Shown here in pieces: positions 25,182 to 34,163 of a stretch of DNA of 64,000 nucleotides; position 1 is the first letter of the stretch, and each line of letters begins with the position of its first letter. The translations under genes and the position numbers were made by a program. This DNA comes from Fodinibacter sp963800505 (lineage in GTDB: Bacteria; Actinomycetota; Actinomycetes; Actinomycetales; Dermatophilaceae), in contig CAWDBL010000014.1 in NCBI GenBank assembly GCA_963800505.1, positions 124,001 to 188,000 of the forward strand, written 5' to 3'. The notes beneath the pieces were generated by a model, which made no database searches, was not told where the DNA came from, and was given only the letters and a program-made list of their open reading frames with translations.

Positions 25182-27254
25182 ATGGGCACCCTCGCGCACC
25201 TCATCACCCGGAAGTGGGTGGCCGGGCTGCTCGCCCTGTTCGCCATCCTCGGCTCCGGCGCGGTCATCGGCCTGGTCGGCCAGGCCGAGTCACCGGCCAC
25301 CGGCACGGCGGCCCTGCCCAACGGCACCGACAGCCGCCAGGCCGCCGAGCTGCGCGACCAGCTCCCGGAGGACGAGGGCTCGGCCGCGGTCGTGCTCTAC
25401 AGCAGCGACCAGGCGCTGACCCCCGACGAGCTCGCGCTGGTGCAGCAGCGGGCCCAGTCGCTGCCCGGCGCCACCGGCGCACCCGCGGTCGTGGCTGACG
25501 ACGGCACCGCCGCAACGATCTTCATCCCGGTCACCACCTCGGATGCCGTCGAGACCGCCGACGTCGTCACCGAGCTGCGTTCGGCGGCCACGGCCGACCT
25601 CCCCGACGGGCTCACCGCCCAGGTCACCGGCCCCGCGGCCATCCAGGCCGACCTCGCCGCCGTCTTCGACGGGGCGAACTTCCGGCTGCTGGCGGCCACG
25701 GCATCCGTCGTCGCGATCCTGCTCGTCATCACCTACCGCAGCCCGTTCCTCTGGCTGGTGCCGCTCACTGTCGTCGCCGTGGCCGACCAGCTGGCCGCCG
25801 TGCTGGCCACGCACACCCTCGCGGCCTTCAACGTGCTCTGGGACGAGTCGACGGTCGGCATCCTGTCGGTGCTGGTCTTCGGTGCCGGCACCGACTACGC
25901 GCTGCTCCTGATCAGCCGCTACCGCGACCAGCTGCGGGTCACGGAGGACCGCCGCGAGGCGATGGCCGTGGCGCTCACCCGCACCGCCGAGGCCGTGCTG
26001 TCCAGCGCCACCACCGTCGTGCTGGGCCTGCTCACCCTGCTGCTCTCGCTCTTCCCCGCCACCCGCGGCCTGGGCCTGGCCTGTGCGGTCGGTGTCGTCG
26101 TGGCCGCCTTCTTCGCGCTCGTCGTGCTGCCCGCCGCCCTGGTCGTCTTCGGGCGCTGGATCTTCTGGCCGAAGGTGCCGCACGTCGGCGAGACCGGCCT
26201 GGCCGACGGCCGGTCGTTCTGGCGCAAGGTGGGCGACGCCGTGGCCAAGCGCCCCGCCGGCTTCGTCACCGTCACCGTGATCGTGCTGGGCGTCATGGCC
26301 GGTGGCATCACCCAGATCCAGACCGGCCTGGACCAGGCCGACCAGTTCCTGCAGAAGCCCGAGGCGATCGCCGCTGGGGAGCGGCTCGCCGAGTCCTTCC
26401 CGGCCGGCGCCGCCGACCCGGCCTACGTCGTGACCCGCGGCGACGCTGCAGCCGTCACGGCGGCGGTCGAGGGAGTGGAGGGCGTCGGCACGGTGCGCCC
26501 CGGGGCCAGTGGCAACGGGATCAGCGAGGTCGACGTCGTGATCGACGCCGACCCGGGGTCCGACGCCGCGGCCGACACCGTGGTCGCGCTGCGCGACGCC
26601 GTGGCGGACCTCCCCGACACGCACGTCGGCGGCACCGAGGCGGTGGCCCTCGACGCGTCGGAGGCGTCGGCCCGTGACCGCCAGGTGATCCTGCCGATCA
26701 TCCTGCTGCTGGTGCTGGTGGCCCTCGCAGCGCTGCTGCGCTCGGTCGTCGCCCCCGTGGTGCTCGTCGCGACGGTCGTCACGACCTACCTCGCGAGCCT
26801 GGGCCTGTCGTGGGTGATCTTCACCCAGGTGCTCGGCTTCGAGCGGCTCGACGACGGCGTGCCGCTGCTGGCCTTCGTCTTCCTCGTCGCCCTCGGCGTC
26901 GACTACAACATCTTCCTGGTCACCCGGGCGGCCGAGGAGGCCAAGGGGCACGGCGCGAACCAGGGCATGCTGCGCGCGCTCGCCGCGACCGGCGGGGTCA
27001 TCACGAGCGCCGGCATCCTGCTGGCGGCCGTGTTCGCGGTGCTCGGTGTGCTGCCGCTCGTCGTGCTCGCCCAGCTCGGCGTGGTCATCTGCGTCGGCGT
27101 GCTGCTCGACACCCTCGTGGTGCGCACCGTGCTCGTGCCCGCCATCGCGCTCCTGCTCGGCGACCGCTTCTGGTGGCCGCGGCGGGTGGGCGGCGGTGAG
27201 GTCCCCGAGGCCGCCGCGGTCGACGACGACGCGGTGCCGGTCGGCACGCGGTGA
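25182..27254 (+). CDS. MMPL-family (RND-type) membrane transporter
   Basis: 690 residues from the ATG at 25182, with AAGGAG upstream. Two halves each carry one helix, a large periplasmic loop, then a cluster of five helices. Motifs include VLVFGAGTDYALLLISRYRD in the first half and FLVALGVDYNIFLVTRAAEE in the second, the places of the proton-relay Asp-Tyr pairs of the MMPL family. Family members export lipids or drugs using the proton gradient. Divergence from marR suggests an inducible efflux pump. It overlaps the tspO-like gene by GTGA. Confidence 0.9.
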   Translation: MGTLAHLITRKWVAGLLALFAILGSGAVIGLVGQAESPATGTAALPNGTDSRQAAELRDQLPEDEGSAAVVLYSSDQALTPDELALVQQRAQSLPGATGAPAVVADDGTAATIFIPVTTSDAVETADVVTELRSAATADLPDGLTAQVTGPAAIQADLAAVFDGANFRLLAATASVVAILLVITYRSPFLWLVPLTVVAVADQLAAVLATHTLAAFNVLWDESTVGILSVLVFGAGTDYALLLISRYRDQLRVTEDRREAMAVALTRTAEAVLSSATTVVLGLLTLLLSLFPATRGLGLACAVGVVVAAFFALVVLPAALVVFGRWIFWPKVPHVGETGLADGRSFWRKVGDAVAKRPAGFVTVTVIVLGVMAGGITQIQTGLDQADQFLQKPEAIAAGERLAESFPAGAADPAYVVTRGDAAAVTAAVEGVEGVGTVRPGASGNGISEVDVVIDADPGSDAAADTVVALRDAVADLPDTHVGGTEAVALDASEASARDRQVILPIILLLVLVALAALLRSVVAPVVLVATVVTTYLASLGLSWVIFTQVLGFERLDDGVPLLAFVFLVALGVDYNIFLVTRAAEEAKGHGANQGMLRALAATGGVITSAGILLAAVFAVLGVLPLVVLAQLGVVICVGVLLDTLVVRTVLVPAIALLLGDRFWWPRRVGGGEVPEAAAVDDDAVPVGTR

Positions 27255-27745
27255 CCGCCGCTCGTGTCGCCGGTGTGGTGGCGGTGCTCGTCGTGGTCGG
27301 TGCCTACGCAGCGCTGTCGGTGCGGTGGACGGCGGACTCCGGCGACTGGTACGTGTCGCTCCCGCGGCCGCGGTGGCAGCCACCGGACCTCGTGTTCGGC
27401 GTGATCTGGCCGCTCAACTTCATCGCCCTGGTGGTGGCCGGGACAGCCGTGGTGCTCACGACGCCCTCGGGGGATGCACTGGCCTGGCTGGCCCTGCTGG
27501 CCGCGTCGGTGGCCCTGTCCCTGGGCTGGGCGCACGAGTTCTACGGGCCCCACCGGCTGGGTCTGGCCGCGGTGCTGCTGGCCGGGGCCGCCGCGCTCAC
27601 CTGGCTCCTCGTCGTCGTGACCGGCGGCCTGGTCACCTGGGCCGGCTGGGTGCTGGTGCCGTATGCCGTCTGGCTCACCGTCGCCACGAGCCTCGCCGTG
27701 GGCTACTGGCGCCTGGTGCCGGTCGCGGCCGGCAGCACCGGCTGA
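27251..27745 (+). CDS. TspO/MBR-family membrane protein
   Basis: 164 residues from the GTG that overlaps the mmpL stop. Five hydrophobic helices are visible. The family motif WYVSLPRPRWQPPDLVFGVIWPLNFI and the later WAHEFYGPHRLGLA and YAVWLTVATSLAVGYWRL match TspO proteins, which bind porphyrins and other hydrophobic ligands. The more usual WN in helix 3 is GWAHEFYGPH here. The four-base overlap implies coupled translation with the MMPL exporter. Confidence 0.8.
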   Translation: MTAARVAGVVAVLVVVGAYAALSVRWTADSGDWYVSLPRPRWQPPDLVFGVIWPLNFIALVVAGTAVVLTTPSGDALAWLALLAASVALSLGWAHEFYGPHRLGLAAVLLAGAAALTWLLVVVTGGLVTWAGWVLVPYAVWLTVATSLAVGYWRLVPVAAGSTG

Positions 27746-27762
27746 AGTTTCTCGGTCGGAGT

Positions 27763-27792
27763 GCATCCGCACGAGCACGGGTGGCGGAAGTA
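27763..27792 (+). promoter_or_regulatory. Candidate ECF (SigK-type) promoter for the fasciclin gene
   Basis: GCATCC (27763-27768) and CGGAAGTA (27785-27792) are separated by 16 bases and lie about 50 bases before the fasciclin start. They resemble the mycobacterial SigK promoter halves (CCATCC and CCGAAT). The match is partial; the adjacent ECF sigma gene makes it worth testing. Confidence 0.3.
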
Positions 27793-27842
27793 CGGGTGAG
27801 GTCGCAGCGCCGCGACCACACCCCACCAGAGAGGACCCTGTG

Positions 27843-28493
27843 ATGAATCTCCGTCGCCTCGGCGTCACCGCCGCCGTACTCGGCCTGGCCGCCGCCACCG
27901 TCGCCCCCGCCGCCTCCGCATCGGCGTCGACGTCGAAGCCGGCCCCCCTCGGCAACCGCAGCCTGGCCGAGGTCCTGACCTCCGACGGCAACAAGTTCGA
28001 CCGCAACTGGTACGACTACGACATCGTCACCGAGGCCGTCCTCGCCGTGGTCGGCGCGAAGCCGAACAGCCCGGTCAAGGTCCTCACCGACGGCAGCGTC
28101 CCGCTCACCGCGTTCATCCCCAACGACCGCGCGTTCCAGGTGCTCGTCCGCGACCTCACCGGCAGCTGGCCCCGCTCCGAGCAGGCGACGTTCGACGCCG
28201 TCGCGGGCCTGGGCATCGACACCGTCGAGACGGTGCTGCTCTACCACGTCGTGCCCGGCGCGACGATCACCAAGAAGGCCGCGGTCAAGGCCAACGGCGC
28301 GGTGCTCACCACGGCACAGGGCGGCACCTTCAAGATCAAGGTCTACAACCGCCACGTGCCGATCATCGAGCTGCGCGACCAGGACCCCAACGACGTCAAC
28401 CCGTTCCTCAACCCGCGGGCCCTGGACATCAACAAGGGCAACAAGCAGATCGCGCACGGCATCGTGTTCGTCCTGCGGCCCGTCGACCTCTGA
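27843..28493 (+). CDS. Secreted fasciclin-domain protein
   Basis: 216 residues from the ATG at 27843, with AGAGGA upstream. A signal peptide (LGVTAAVLGLAAATVAPAASA-SA) covers about residues 1-28. A single FAS1 domain follows, with PLTAFIPNDRAFQVLVRDL (FAS1 box 1) and VETVLLYHVVPGATITKKAAVKANG (box 2). FAS1 proteins mediate adhesion or sit at the envelope. It is followed by an ECF sigma factor and a zinc-type anti-sigma factor; in mycobacteria SigK/RskA control the fasciclin proteins MPT70 and MPT83, a suggestive parallel. Confidence 0.88.
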   Translation: MNLRRLGVTAAVLGLAAATVAPAASASASTSKPAPLGNRSLAEVLTSDGNKFDRNWYDYDIVTEAVLAVVGAKPNSPVKVLTDGSVPLTAFIPNDRAFQVLVRDLTGSWPRSEQATFDAVAGLGIDTVETVLLYHVVPGATITKKAAVKANGAVLTTAQGGTFKIKVYNRHVPIIELRDQDPNDVNPFLNPRALDINKGNKQIAHGIVFVLRPVDL

Positions 28494-28640
28494 GCAGGAG
28501 TCGGACGCGTCGTGATCGGGTCCACGACCGGGCTCGGGGTGGTCGCCCTCGCGGCGGCCGCCCCGCTCGGTCGTGCCCGGGCGCGCTCACCCCGCACGGC
28601 GACGAGCGCCGGGGGAGGGTGGACACCTATCGTGGAGCCC

Positions 28641-29207
28641 GTGAGCACCGGTGAGCAGGTCGACATCGACGACCTCGCCGCGCGACTGCGCGACGGTTCG
28701 CGCGAGGCGCTCGCCGAGGCCTACCGGGAGTGGTCGGCGCTCGTGCACACGCTGGCGCTGCGCTCGCTCGGCAACCACCACGACGCCGAGGACGTCACCC
28801 AGCAGGTGTTCGTCGCCGCCTGGCGCAGCCGGCACACCCTGCGTCCCGAGCGCGGGACGGTCGCCGGCTGGCTGGTGGGCATCACCCGCCACACCGTCGC
28901 CGACCACCACGCCAAGCGGGCGCGACAGGCCCGGGATGCCGCGGCCGTCGCCGCCAACGCCGGCCCCGAGTCGCTCGCGGCGCCACCCGACGACCAGCTC
29001 GCCGCCCGGCTCGTGCTGCACGACGAGCTGGGGCGCCTCGGGGAGCCCCGGGGCACCGTGGTACGGATGGCCTTCATCGAGGACCTGACCCACGAGCAGA
29101 TCGCCGAGCGGCTCGACCTGCCGCTCGGCACCGTCAAGAGCCACGTCCGACGAGGACTGACCCGCCTCCGGACCCGCCTGGAGGAGGTGAACCGTGACCC
29201 ATTCTGA
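28641..29207 (+). CDS. ECF RNA polymerase sigma factor (SigK-like)
   Basis: 188 residues from the GTG at 28641; TATCGT at 28628-28633 suggests a leaderless promoter. A GTG at 28632 is an alternative start. Region 2 is visible as LRSLGNHHDAEDVTQQVFVAAWRSRHTL with GWLVGITRHTVADHHAK; region 4 as MAFIEDLTHEQIAERLDLPLGTVKSHVRRGLTRLRTRLEE. It overlaps the anti-sigma gene by 14 bases. The sigma/RskA-type pairing and the adjacent fasciclin gene resemble the SigK system of mycobacteria; that subtype is inference. Confidence 0.9.
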   Translation: MSTGEQVDIDDLAARLRDGSREALAEAYREWSALVHTLALRSLGNHHDAEDVTQQVFVAAWRSRHTLRPERGTVAGWLVGITRHTVADHHAKRARQARDAAAVAANAGPESLAAPPDDQLAARLVLHDELGRLGEPRGTVVRMAFIEDLTHEQIAERLDLPLGTVKSHVRRGLTRLRTRLEEVNRDPF

Positions 29208-29979
29208 CGACGACACACTCGCCGCCATCGCCCTCGGCGACCCGGCGCCCTCCGGTGCCGCCGAACACGCGCACAGCTGCCCGCAGTGCTCGCACGCCCT
29301 GGCAGCGCTGCGCGACACCATCAGCACCGTGCGCGCCCCTGTGCCAGAGCTCGTCGGGCCCCCACCGTCGGTGTGGGACGCCGTGGAGGCCGAGCTCGAC
29401 CGCGAGCCGGAGGTCACGTCCGCCGCCCCGCCACCCGCCCCGGAACCTGTGTCGGCACCCGCCCCGGAACCTGCACCGGCACCCGTGCCGGATGCCGGTG
29501 ACGAGCTCACCCGGCGACGTTCCTCGCGCGCCTCCCGTCGCCCGTTCCCGCTGGCCTGGGTCGCCGGCGCCGCCGCGGCCGGCGTCGTCCTCGGCGTCGT
29601 CGGCGCGCGGGCTCTCGACGCCGAGCAGTCACCCCCCGTCACCACCGTCGCGTCGACCGTCCTGAACACGGTCGACCGCAGCCAGCAGGTGCGGGGCAGC
29701 GCCGACGTCGTGAAGCACGACGGGCGGCTCGACCTCACCGTGAGCACCGATCCGATGGACGCCGCCGGCGGCTACCTCGAGGTGTGGCTGATCAACAAGG
29801 ACCTCAAGCGGATGGTGTCGGTCGGGGTGCTCGAGCCCGGCACGAAGGACCAGTCGTTCGTCATCCCCCAAGACCTGCTCGACCAGGGCTACGTCATCGT
29901 CGACATCTCCCGCGAGGGCTTCGACGACGCGCCGCAGCACTCGGGCCAGAGCCTGGTGCGCGGCACCCTGGCCACCTGA
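29194..29979 (+). CDS. Zinc-type anti-sigma factor, RskA-like
   Basis: 261 residues from the GTG at 29194, with GGAGGAGG just upstream. The N-terminal ZAS domain carries H25-x3-C29-x2-C32. A Pro/Ala-rich linker with a repeated APEPxPAP motif follows, then one transmembrane helix (LAWVAGAAAAGVVLGVVGARAL, about residues 112-133) and an extracytoplasmic RskA domain (LEVWLINKDLKRMVSVGVLEPGTKDQSF). It should hold the sigma factor at the membrane until regulated proteolysis. The overlap with the sigma gene indicates coupled translation. Confidence 0.9.
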   Translation: MTHSDDDTLAAIALGDPAPSGAAEHAHSCPQCSHALAALRDTISTVRAPVPELVGPPPSVWDAVEAELDREPEVTSAAPPPAPEPVSAPAPEPAPAPVPDAGDELTRRRSSRASRRPFPLAWVAGAAAAGVVLGVVGARALDAEQSPPVTTVASTVLNTVDRSQQVRGSADVVKHDGRLDLTVSTDPMDAAGGYLEVWLINKDLKRMVSVGVLEPGTKDQSFVIPQDLLDQGYVIVDISREGFDDAPQHSGQSLVRGTLAT

Positions 29980-30050
29980 GGGAGCCGGGGCCGGCGCGAC
30001 CGGCTCCGGGCAACTCCCGGGACGCCCCGGCGGGGCGGCAGGCTGGTACC

Positions 30051-30056
30051 TAGGAT
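30051..30056 (+). promoter_or_regulatory. -10 element of ilvD (leaderless)
   Basis: TAGGAT ends seven bases before the ATG at 30064, preceded by TACC. Transcription would begin at or next to the start codon. The ATG inside this hexamer region (30055) is therefore unlikely to be the start. No convincing -35 was seen. Confidence 0.6.
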
Positions 30057-30063
30057 GGGCGGC

Positions 30064-31764
30064 ATGACGACGTCCCCCGACATCAAGCCCCGCAGCCGCG
30101 ACGTCACCGACGGCCTGGAGAAGGCTGCCGCCAGGGGGATGCTGCGCGCCGTCGGCCTCGGCGACGACGACTTCGCCAAGCCACAGATCGGCGTGGCGAG
30201 CTCGTGGAACGAGATCACCCCGTGCAACCTGTCGCTCGACCGGCTCGCCAAGGCGGTCAAGGACGGCGTGCACGCCGGCGGCGGCTACCCGCTCGAGTTC
30301 GGCACCATCTCGGTCAGCGACGGCATCTCGATGGGCCACGAGGGCATGCACTTCTCCCTCGTCAGCCGCGAGATCATCGCCGACTCGGTCGAGACCGTCA
30401 TGCAGGCCGAGCGGCTCGACGGCTCGGTGCTGCTGGCCGGGTGCGACAAGTCGCTACCCGGCATGCTGATGGCCGCCGCTCGCCTCGACCTCGCGTCGGT
30501 GTTCCTCTATGCCGGCTCGATCCTGCCCGGCATCGCCAAGATGTCCGACGGCTCCGAGCGCACCGTCACGATCATCGACGCCTTCGAGGCCGTCGGCGCC
30601 TGCGCCCGCGGGCTGATGAGCCGCGAGGACGTCGACGCCATCGAGCGCGCCATCTGCCCGGGCGAGGGCGCCTGCGGCGGCATGTACACCGCCAACACGA
30701 TGGCCTCGGTCGCCGAGGCGATCGGCATGTCGCTGCCCGGCTCGGCGGCCCCGCCGGCCACCGACCGCCGCCGCGACGGGTTCGCCCGCAAGAGCGGCGA
30801 GGCCGTCGTCGAGCTGCTCCGGCGCGGCATCACCGCCCGCGACATCATGACCAAGGAGGCGTTCGAGAACGCCATAGCGGTCGTCATGGCCTTCGGCGGC
30901 TCCACCAACGCGGTGCTGCACCTGCTCGCCATCGCCCACGAGGCCGACGTCGACCTCACCCTGGCCGACTTCTCGCGAGTCGGCGCGAAGGTGCCGCACC
31001 TCGCCGACGTCAAGCCGTTCGGCTCCTACGTGATGACCGACGTCGACCGGGTCGGTGGCGTGCCGGTCGTCATGCGCGCGCTGCTCGATGCCGGTCTGCT
31101 GCACGGCGACTGCCTCACCGTCACCGGGAAGACCATGGCAGAGAACCTCGCCCACATCGCGCCGCCCGACGTCGACGGCAAGGTGGTGCGCGCGATGAGC
31201 GAGCCGATCCACCGCACCGGCGGCATCACCATCCTCAAGGGGTCGCTGGCCCCCGACGGCGCGGTGGTGAAGTCGGCCGGCTTCGACTCCGACGTCTTCG
31301 AGGGCACCGCGCGCGTCTTCGACGGCGAGCGGGCCGCCATGGATGCCGTCGAGGACGGCACGCTGGCCGCCGGCGACGTCGTCGTCATCCGCTATGAGGG
31401 CCCCAAGGGCGGGCCCGGCATGCGCGAGATGCTCGCCGTCACCGGCGCGATCAAGGGCGCCGGCCTCGGCAAGGACGTGCTGCTGCTCACCGACGGCCGG
31501 TTCTCCGGCGGCACCACCGGCCTGTGCGTCGGTCACGTCGCGCCCGAAGCGGTCGACGAGGGGCCGATCGCGTTCGTGCGCGACGGCGACGGCATCCGGC
31601 TCGACGTCGCCAACGGGCTGCTCGACCTGCTCGTCGACGAGGCCGAGCTCGAGCGCCGGCGCACCGAGGGCGTCACCCACCCCCAGCCCAAGTACACCCG
31701 TGGGGTGCTCGCGAAGTACCGCCGCCTCGTCGGCAGCGCGAGCACCGGCGCGGTGTGTGACTGA
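30064..31764 (+). CDS. ilvD: Dihydroxy-acid dehydratase
   Basis: 566 residues from the ATG at 30064. It dehydrates 2,3-dihydroxy-3-methylvalerate and 2,3-dihydroxyisovalerate, the third step of Ile/Val synthesis. Iron-sulfur cysteines are in EITPCNLSL, LAGCDKSLPG and GEGACGGMYTANTM. FGGSTNAVLHLLAIAHEA and LLTDGRFSGGTTGLCVGHVAPEA are strongly conserved. Length is normal for the short actinobacterial form. It overlaps the ABC ATPase gene by eight bases. No amino-acid leader peptide fits before it, unlike ilvB and cimA. Confidence 0.96.
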   Translation: MTTSPDIKPRSRDVTDGLEKAAARGMLRAVGLGDDDFAKPQIGVASSWNEITPCNLSLDRLAKAVKDGVHAGGGYPLEFGTISVSDGISMGHEGMHFSLVSREIIADSVETVMQAERLDGSVLLAGCDKSLPGMLMAAARLDLASVFLYAGSILPGIAKMSDGSERTVTIIDAFEAVGACARGLMSREDVDAIERAICPGEGACGGMYTANTMASVAEAIGMSLPGSAAPPATDRRRDGFARKSGEAVVELLRRGITARDIMTKEAFENAIAVVMAFGGSTNAVLHLLAIAHEADVDLTLADFSRVGAKVPHLADVKPFGSYVMTDVDRVGGVPVVMRALLDAGLLHGDCLTVTGKTMAENLAHIAPPDVDGKVVRAMSEPIHRTGGITILKGSLAPDGAVVKSAGFDSDVFEGTARVFDGERAAMDAVEDGTLAAGDVVVIRYEGPKGGPGMREMLAVTGAIKGAGLGKDVLLLTDGRFSGGTTGLCVGHVAPEAVDEGPIAFVRDGDGIRLDVANGLLDLLVDEAELERRRTEGVTHPQPKYTRGVLAKYRRLVGSASTGAVCD

Positions 31765-32527
31765 CCCGGCCGGCGAGGGGCCGGCGCTCGAGCTGGTCGG
31801 CCTCGTCAAGCAGTTCCGGGGCCGGCGGGTCGTCCACGGCCTGTCGCTCGTGGTGCCCCGTGGCTCGCTCTACGGGCTGGTCGGGCCCAACGGCGCCGGC
31901 AAGACCACCACGCTGTCGATGGCCACCGGGCTGCTGCGGCCCGACGGCGGCACCGCCCGTGTGCTCGGCCACGACGTGTGGGCCGACCCGGCAGCGGCCA
32001 AGGCCGTCATGGGCATCTCGCCCGACGGGATGCGACTGTTCGAGCAGCTCTCCGGACGCGAGCTGCTCACCTACGTGGGTGCGCTGCGCCGGATGCCGCG
32101 TGAGGTCACCGCCGCGCGCGCCGACGAGCTGCTCGCCGTGCTCGACCTCGCCGACGACGCGAGCACGGTCGTCGCCGACTACTCCGCGGGCATGGTCAAG
32201 AAGATCAGCCTGGCCGCCGCCCTCATCCACGCGCCGCGGCTGCTGGTGCTCGACGAGCCGTTCGAGGCGGTCGACCCGGTGTCGGGCCAGGCGATCCGCA
32301 CCATCCTGCGCCGGTACGTCGCCGGCGGGGGCACGGTGGTGATGTCGAGCCACGTCATGGAGCTCGTCGAGGGGCTCTGCGACCGGGTGGCGGTGGTCGC
32401 CGCCGGGCGGGTGCTCGCCGAGGACACCGTCGCCGGGCTGACCCGGGGCGGCTCGCTGCACCAGCGCTTCCTCGAGCTGGTCGGGGCGTCCGACACGGGG
32501 GGCGAGGGCCTGACGTGGTTGGGCTGA
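31757..32527 (+). CDS. ABC transporter ATP-binding protein
   Basis: 256 residues from the GTG at 31757, overlapping the end of ilvD. Walker A is GPNGAGKTT and Walker B is LLVLDEPFEAVDP; the switch histidine is in VVMSSHVMEL. The signature loop is degenerate (DYSAGMVKKISLAAAL instead of LSGGQ), as in the Ska/YtrB-like exporter group that pairs with large permeases. It overlaps the permease gene by 13 bases. Substrate unknown. Co-transcription with ilvD is likely from the overlap. Confidence 0.9.
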   Translation: MTDPAGEGPALELVGLVKQFRGRRVVHGLSLVVPRGSLYGLVGPNGAGKTTTLSMATGLLRPDGGTARVLGHDVWADPAAAKAVMGISPDGMRLFEQLSGRELLTYVGALRRMPREVTAARADELLAVLDLADDASTVVADYSAGMVKKISLAAALIHAPRLLVLDEPFEAVDPVSGQAIRTILRRYVAGGGTVVMSSHVMELVEGLCDRVAVVAAGRVLAEDTVAGLTRGGSLHQRFLELVGASDTGGEGLTWLG

Positions 32528-34086
32528 TCGTCCGCCTCCGGCTCGCCATGTGGCGCACCGCGATGACGCGCAGCACCCTGCACCTCCTGTCCTCCGTCAC
32601 CGGTGGGATCGCCGCGCTCGCGGTGCTGGCGCTGCTCGGGCCCGGACTCGTGCTGCTCTCGCAGCGACCGCTGCCGCTCACCGCGATCACCGTCCCGCTC
32701 TTCGCGCTCATCACGCTGATGTGGACCGTGCTCAGCCTGATCGCCTCCGGGGTCGACTCGCTCCTCGACCCGGCGCGCTTCTCGGTGCTGCCGCTGCGGG
32801 CCGAAGAGCTCGCCCGCGGCCTGCTGGCCGCCGCCTGCACCGGCATCCCGGCGGTGCTGCTGAGCGGTCTGGCCCTGGCCCAGGTGGGCGCCTGGGCCGG
32901 CCGGCCCGCTGCCGTGCCCGCCGCGGCGCTCGCCGCCGTGCTCGGGGTGCTCACCGCAGTGCTGCTCGCCCGCGCGATCACGAGCGCGCTGGCCCGGGTG
33001 ATGACCACGCGGGTCGGTCGGCTGCTGGGGGCCGTGGTCGTCTCGGTGGTCACGCTGCTGCCGCTCGCGATGAACGCGGTGCTCACCACCGGCTCGCTCG
33101 GCGCCGACCTCCGCTCGTTCGACGCGACCCGTTCGGCCGTCGTCGCGTCGTGGACCCCCTTCGGCTGGGCGTGGGCGCTGCCGTTCGACGTCGCCACCGG
33201 CCGCTGGCTGGCAGGCGCCGTGCACCTGGTGCTCGCCCTCGCCCTCGTCGGTGGGCTGTACGTCTGGTGGGTGCGGCTGCTGGGCCGCACGCTCACCTCG
33301 CCGCTCACCACCTCCGGCGGCCAGCGCATCGGGCGGGGGCGGCTGCTGCCGGTGCTGCTCGGCACGTCGCCCACTGCATCCATCGCGGCCCGGCGGGTGC
33401 GGTCCTGGTACCGCGACAGCCGGCTGGTCGGCATCGCGCTGCGCACCGCCGTGCTGCCGGTCTTCTTCGTCGTGCAGGCGGTGTTCACCGACACCCCCGG
33501 GCTGGCCGGCGTCGGCGTCGTCACCCTGGCGGTGTTCGCGGGCCTCACCCTGATGAACGACCTGGCGTTCGACGGGCCGGCGTGGTGGCTGCACGTGGCC
33601 GTGGGCGTGCGCGGCTGGGAGGACCGGCTGGGGCGGGCGGTCGCGTCGACCGTCGTGTTCGGCCCCGTCGTGGTGCTCACCTTCGCCGTCAGCGTGGCGC
33701 TGGGCGTGCTCTCGCACCCGGTGTCGTGGGCCATGGTCGTCGTGGTGTCGTTCCTCGCGAGCCTCGGCCTGGCCGTGGGGGTCGGGGCGGTGCTGCCGGG
33801 CACGGCACCGCGCACCGGCGGCAACCCGTTCGCGGCCACCTCGGGCGGCGCTGCGCAGGGGTGCCTGACCGCCGTCGTGTCGTTCGTGGGCCCCCTGCTG
33901 CTCACCCTCCCGGCGATCGTCGTCGCGGTGCTCACCTCGGGCTCGCCCGTCGGTCGCTGGGTGGCGCTGCTGCTGGGCACCTCCTACGGGCTGGGCCTGC
34001 TCACGCTCGGGGTGCTGCTGGGTGGGATGCGCCTCGACCGGCGCGCGCCCGAGCTGCTCGGCCAGCTCGCCACCGCCCAGATCTGA
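32515..34086 (+). CDS. ABC transporter permease
   Basis: 523 residues from the GTG at 32515. About 12 hydrophobic segments are visible. Motifs such as LRAEELARGLLAAACTGIPAVL after the second helix pair, and MNDLAFDGPAWWLH, are seen in large actinobacterial exporter permeases that work with a single upstream ATPase. No extracellular enzyme domain is seen. The export substrate is unknown. The close overlap with the ATPase gene supports a two-component exporter. Confidence 0.82.
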   Translation: MVGLIVRLRLAMWRTAMTRSTLHLLSSVTGGIAALAVLALLGPGLVLLSQRPLPLTAITVPLFALITLMWTVLSLIASGVDSLLDPARFSVLPLRAEELARGLLAAACTGIPAVLLSGLALAQVGAWAGRPAAVPAAALAAVLGVLTAVLLARAITSALARVMTTRVGRLLGAVVVSVVTLLPLAMNAVLTTGSLGADLRSFDATRSAVVASWTPFGWAWALPFDVATGRWLAGAVHLVLALALVGGLYVWWVRLLGRTLTSPLTTSGGQRIGRGRLLPVLLGTSPTASIAARRVRSWYRDSRLVGIALRTAVLPVFFVVQAVFTDTPGLAGVGVVTLAVFAGLTLMNDLAFDGPAWWLHVAVGVRGWEDRLGRAVASTVVFGPVVVLTFAVSVALGVLSHPVSWAMVVVVSFLASLGLAVGVGAVLPGTAPRTGGNPFAATSGGAAQGCLTAVVSFVGPLLLTLPAIVVAVLTSGSPVGRWVALLLGTSYGLGLLTLGVLLGGMRLDRRAPELLGQLATAQI

Positions 34087-34163
34087 GCCCTGCACCTGGT
34101 CGAGATCCCGCGACACGCTGAACGATCGTGTCGGGCGTCAGCGCGTCGTGGGACCTCGACTCG

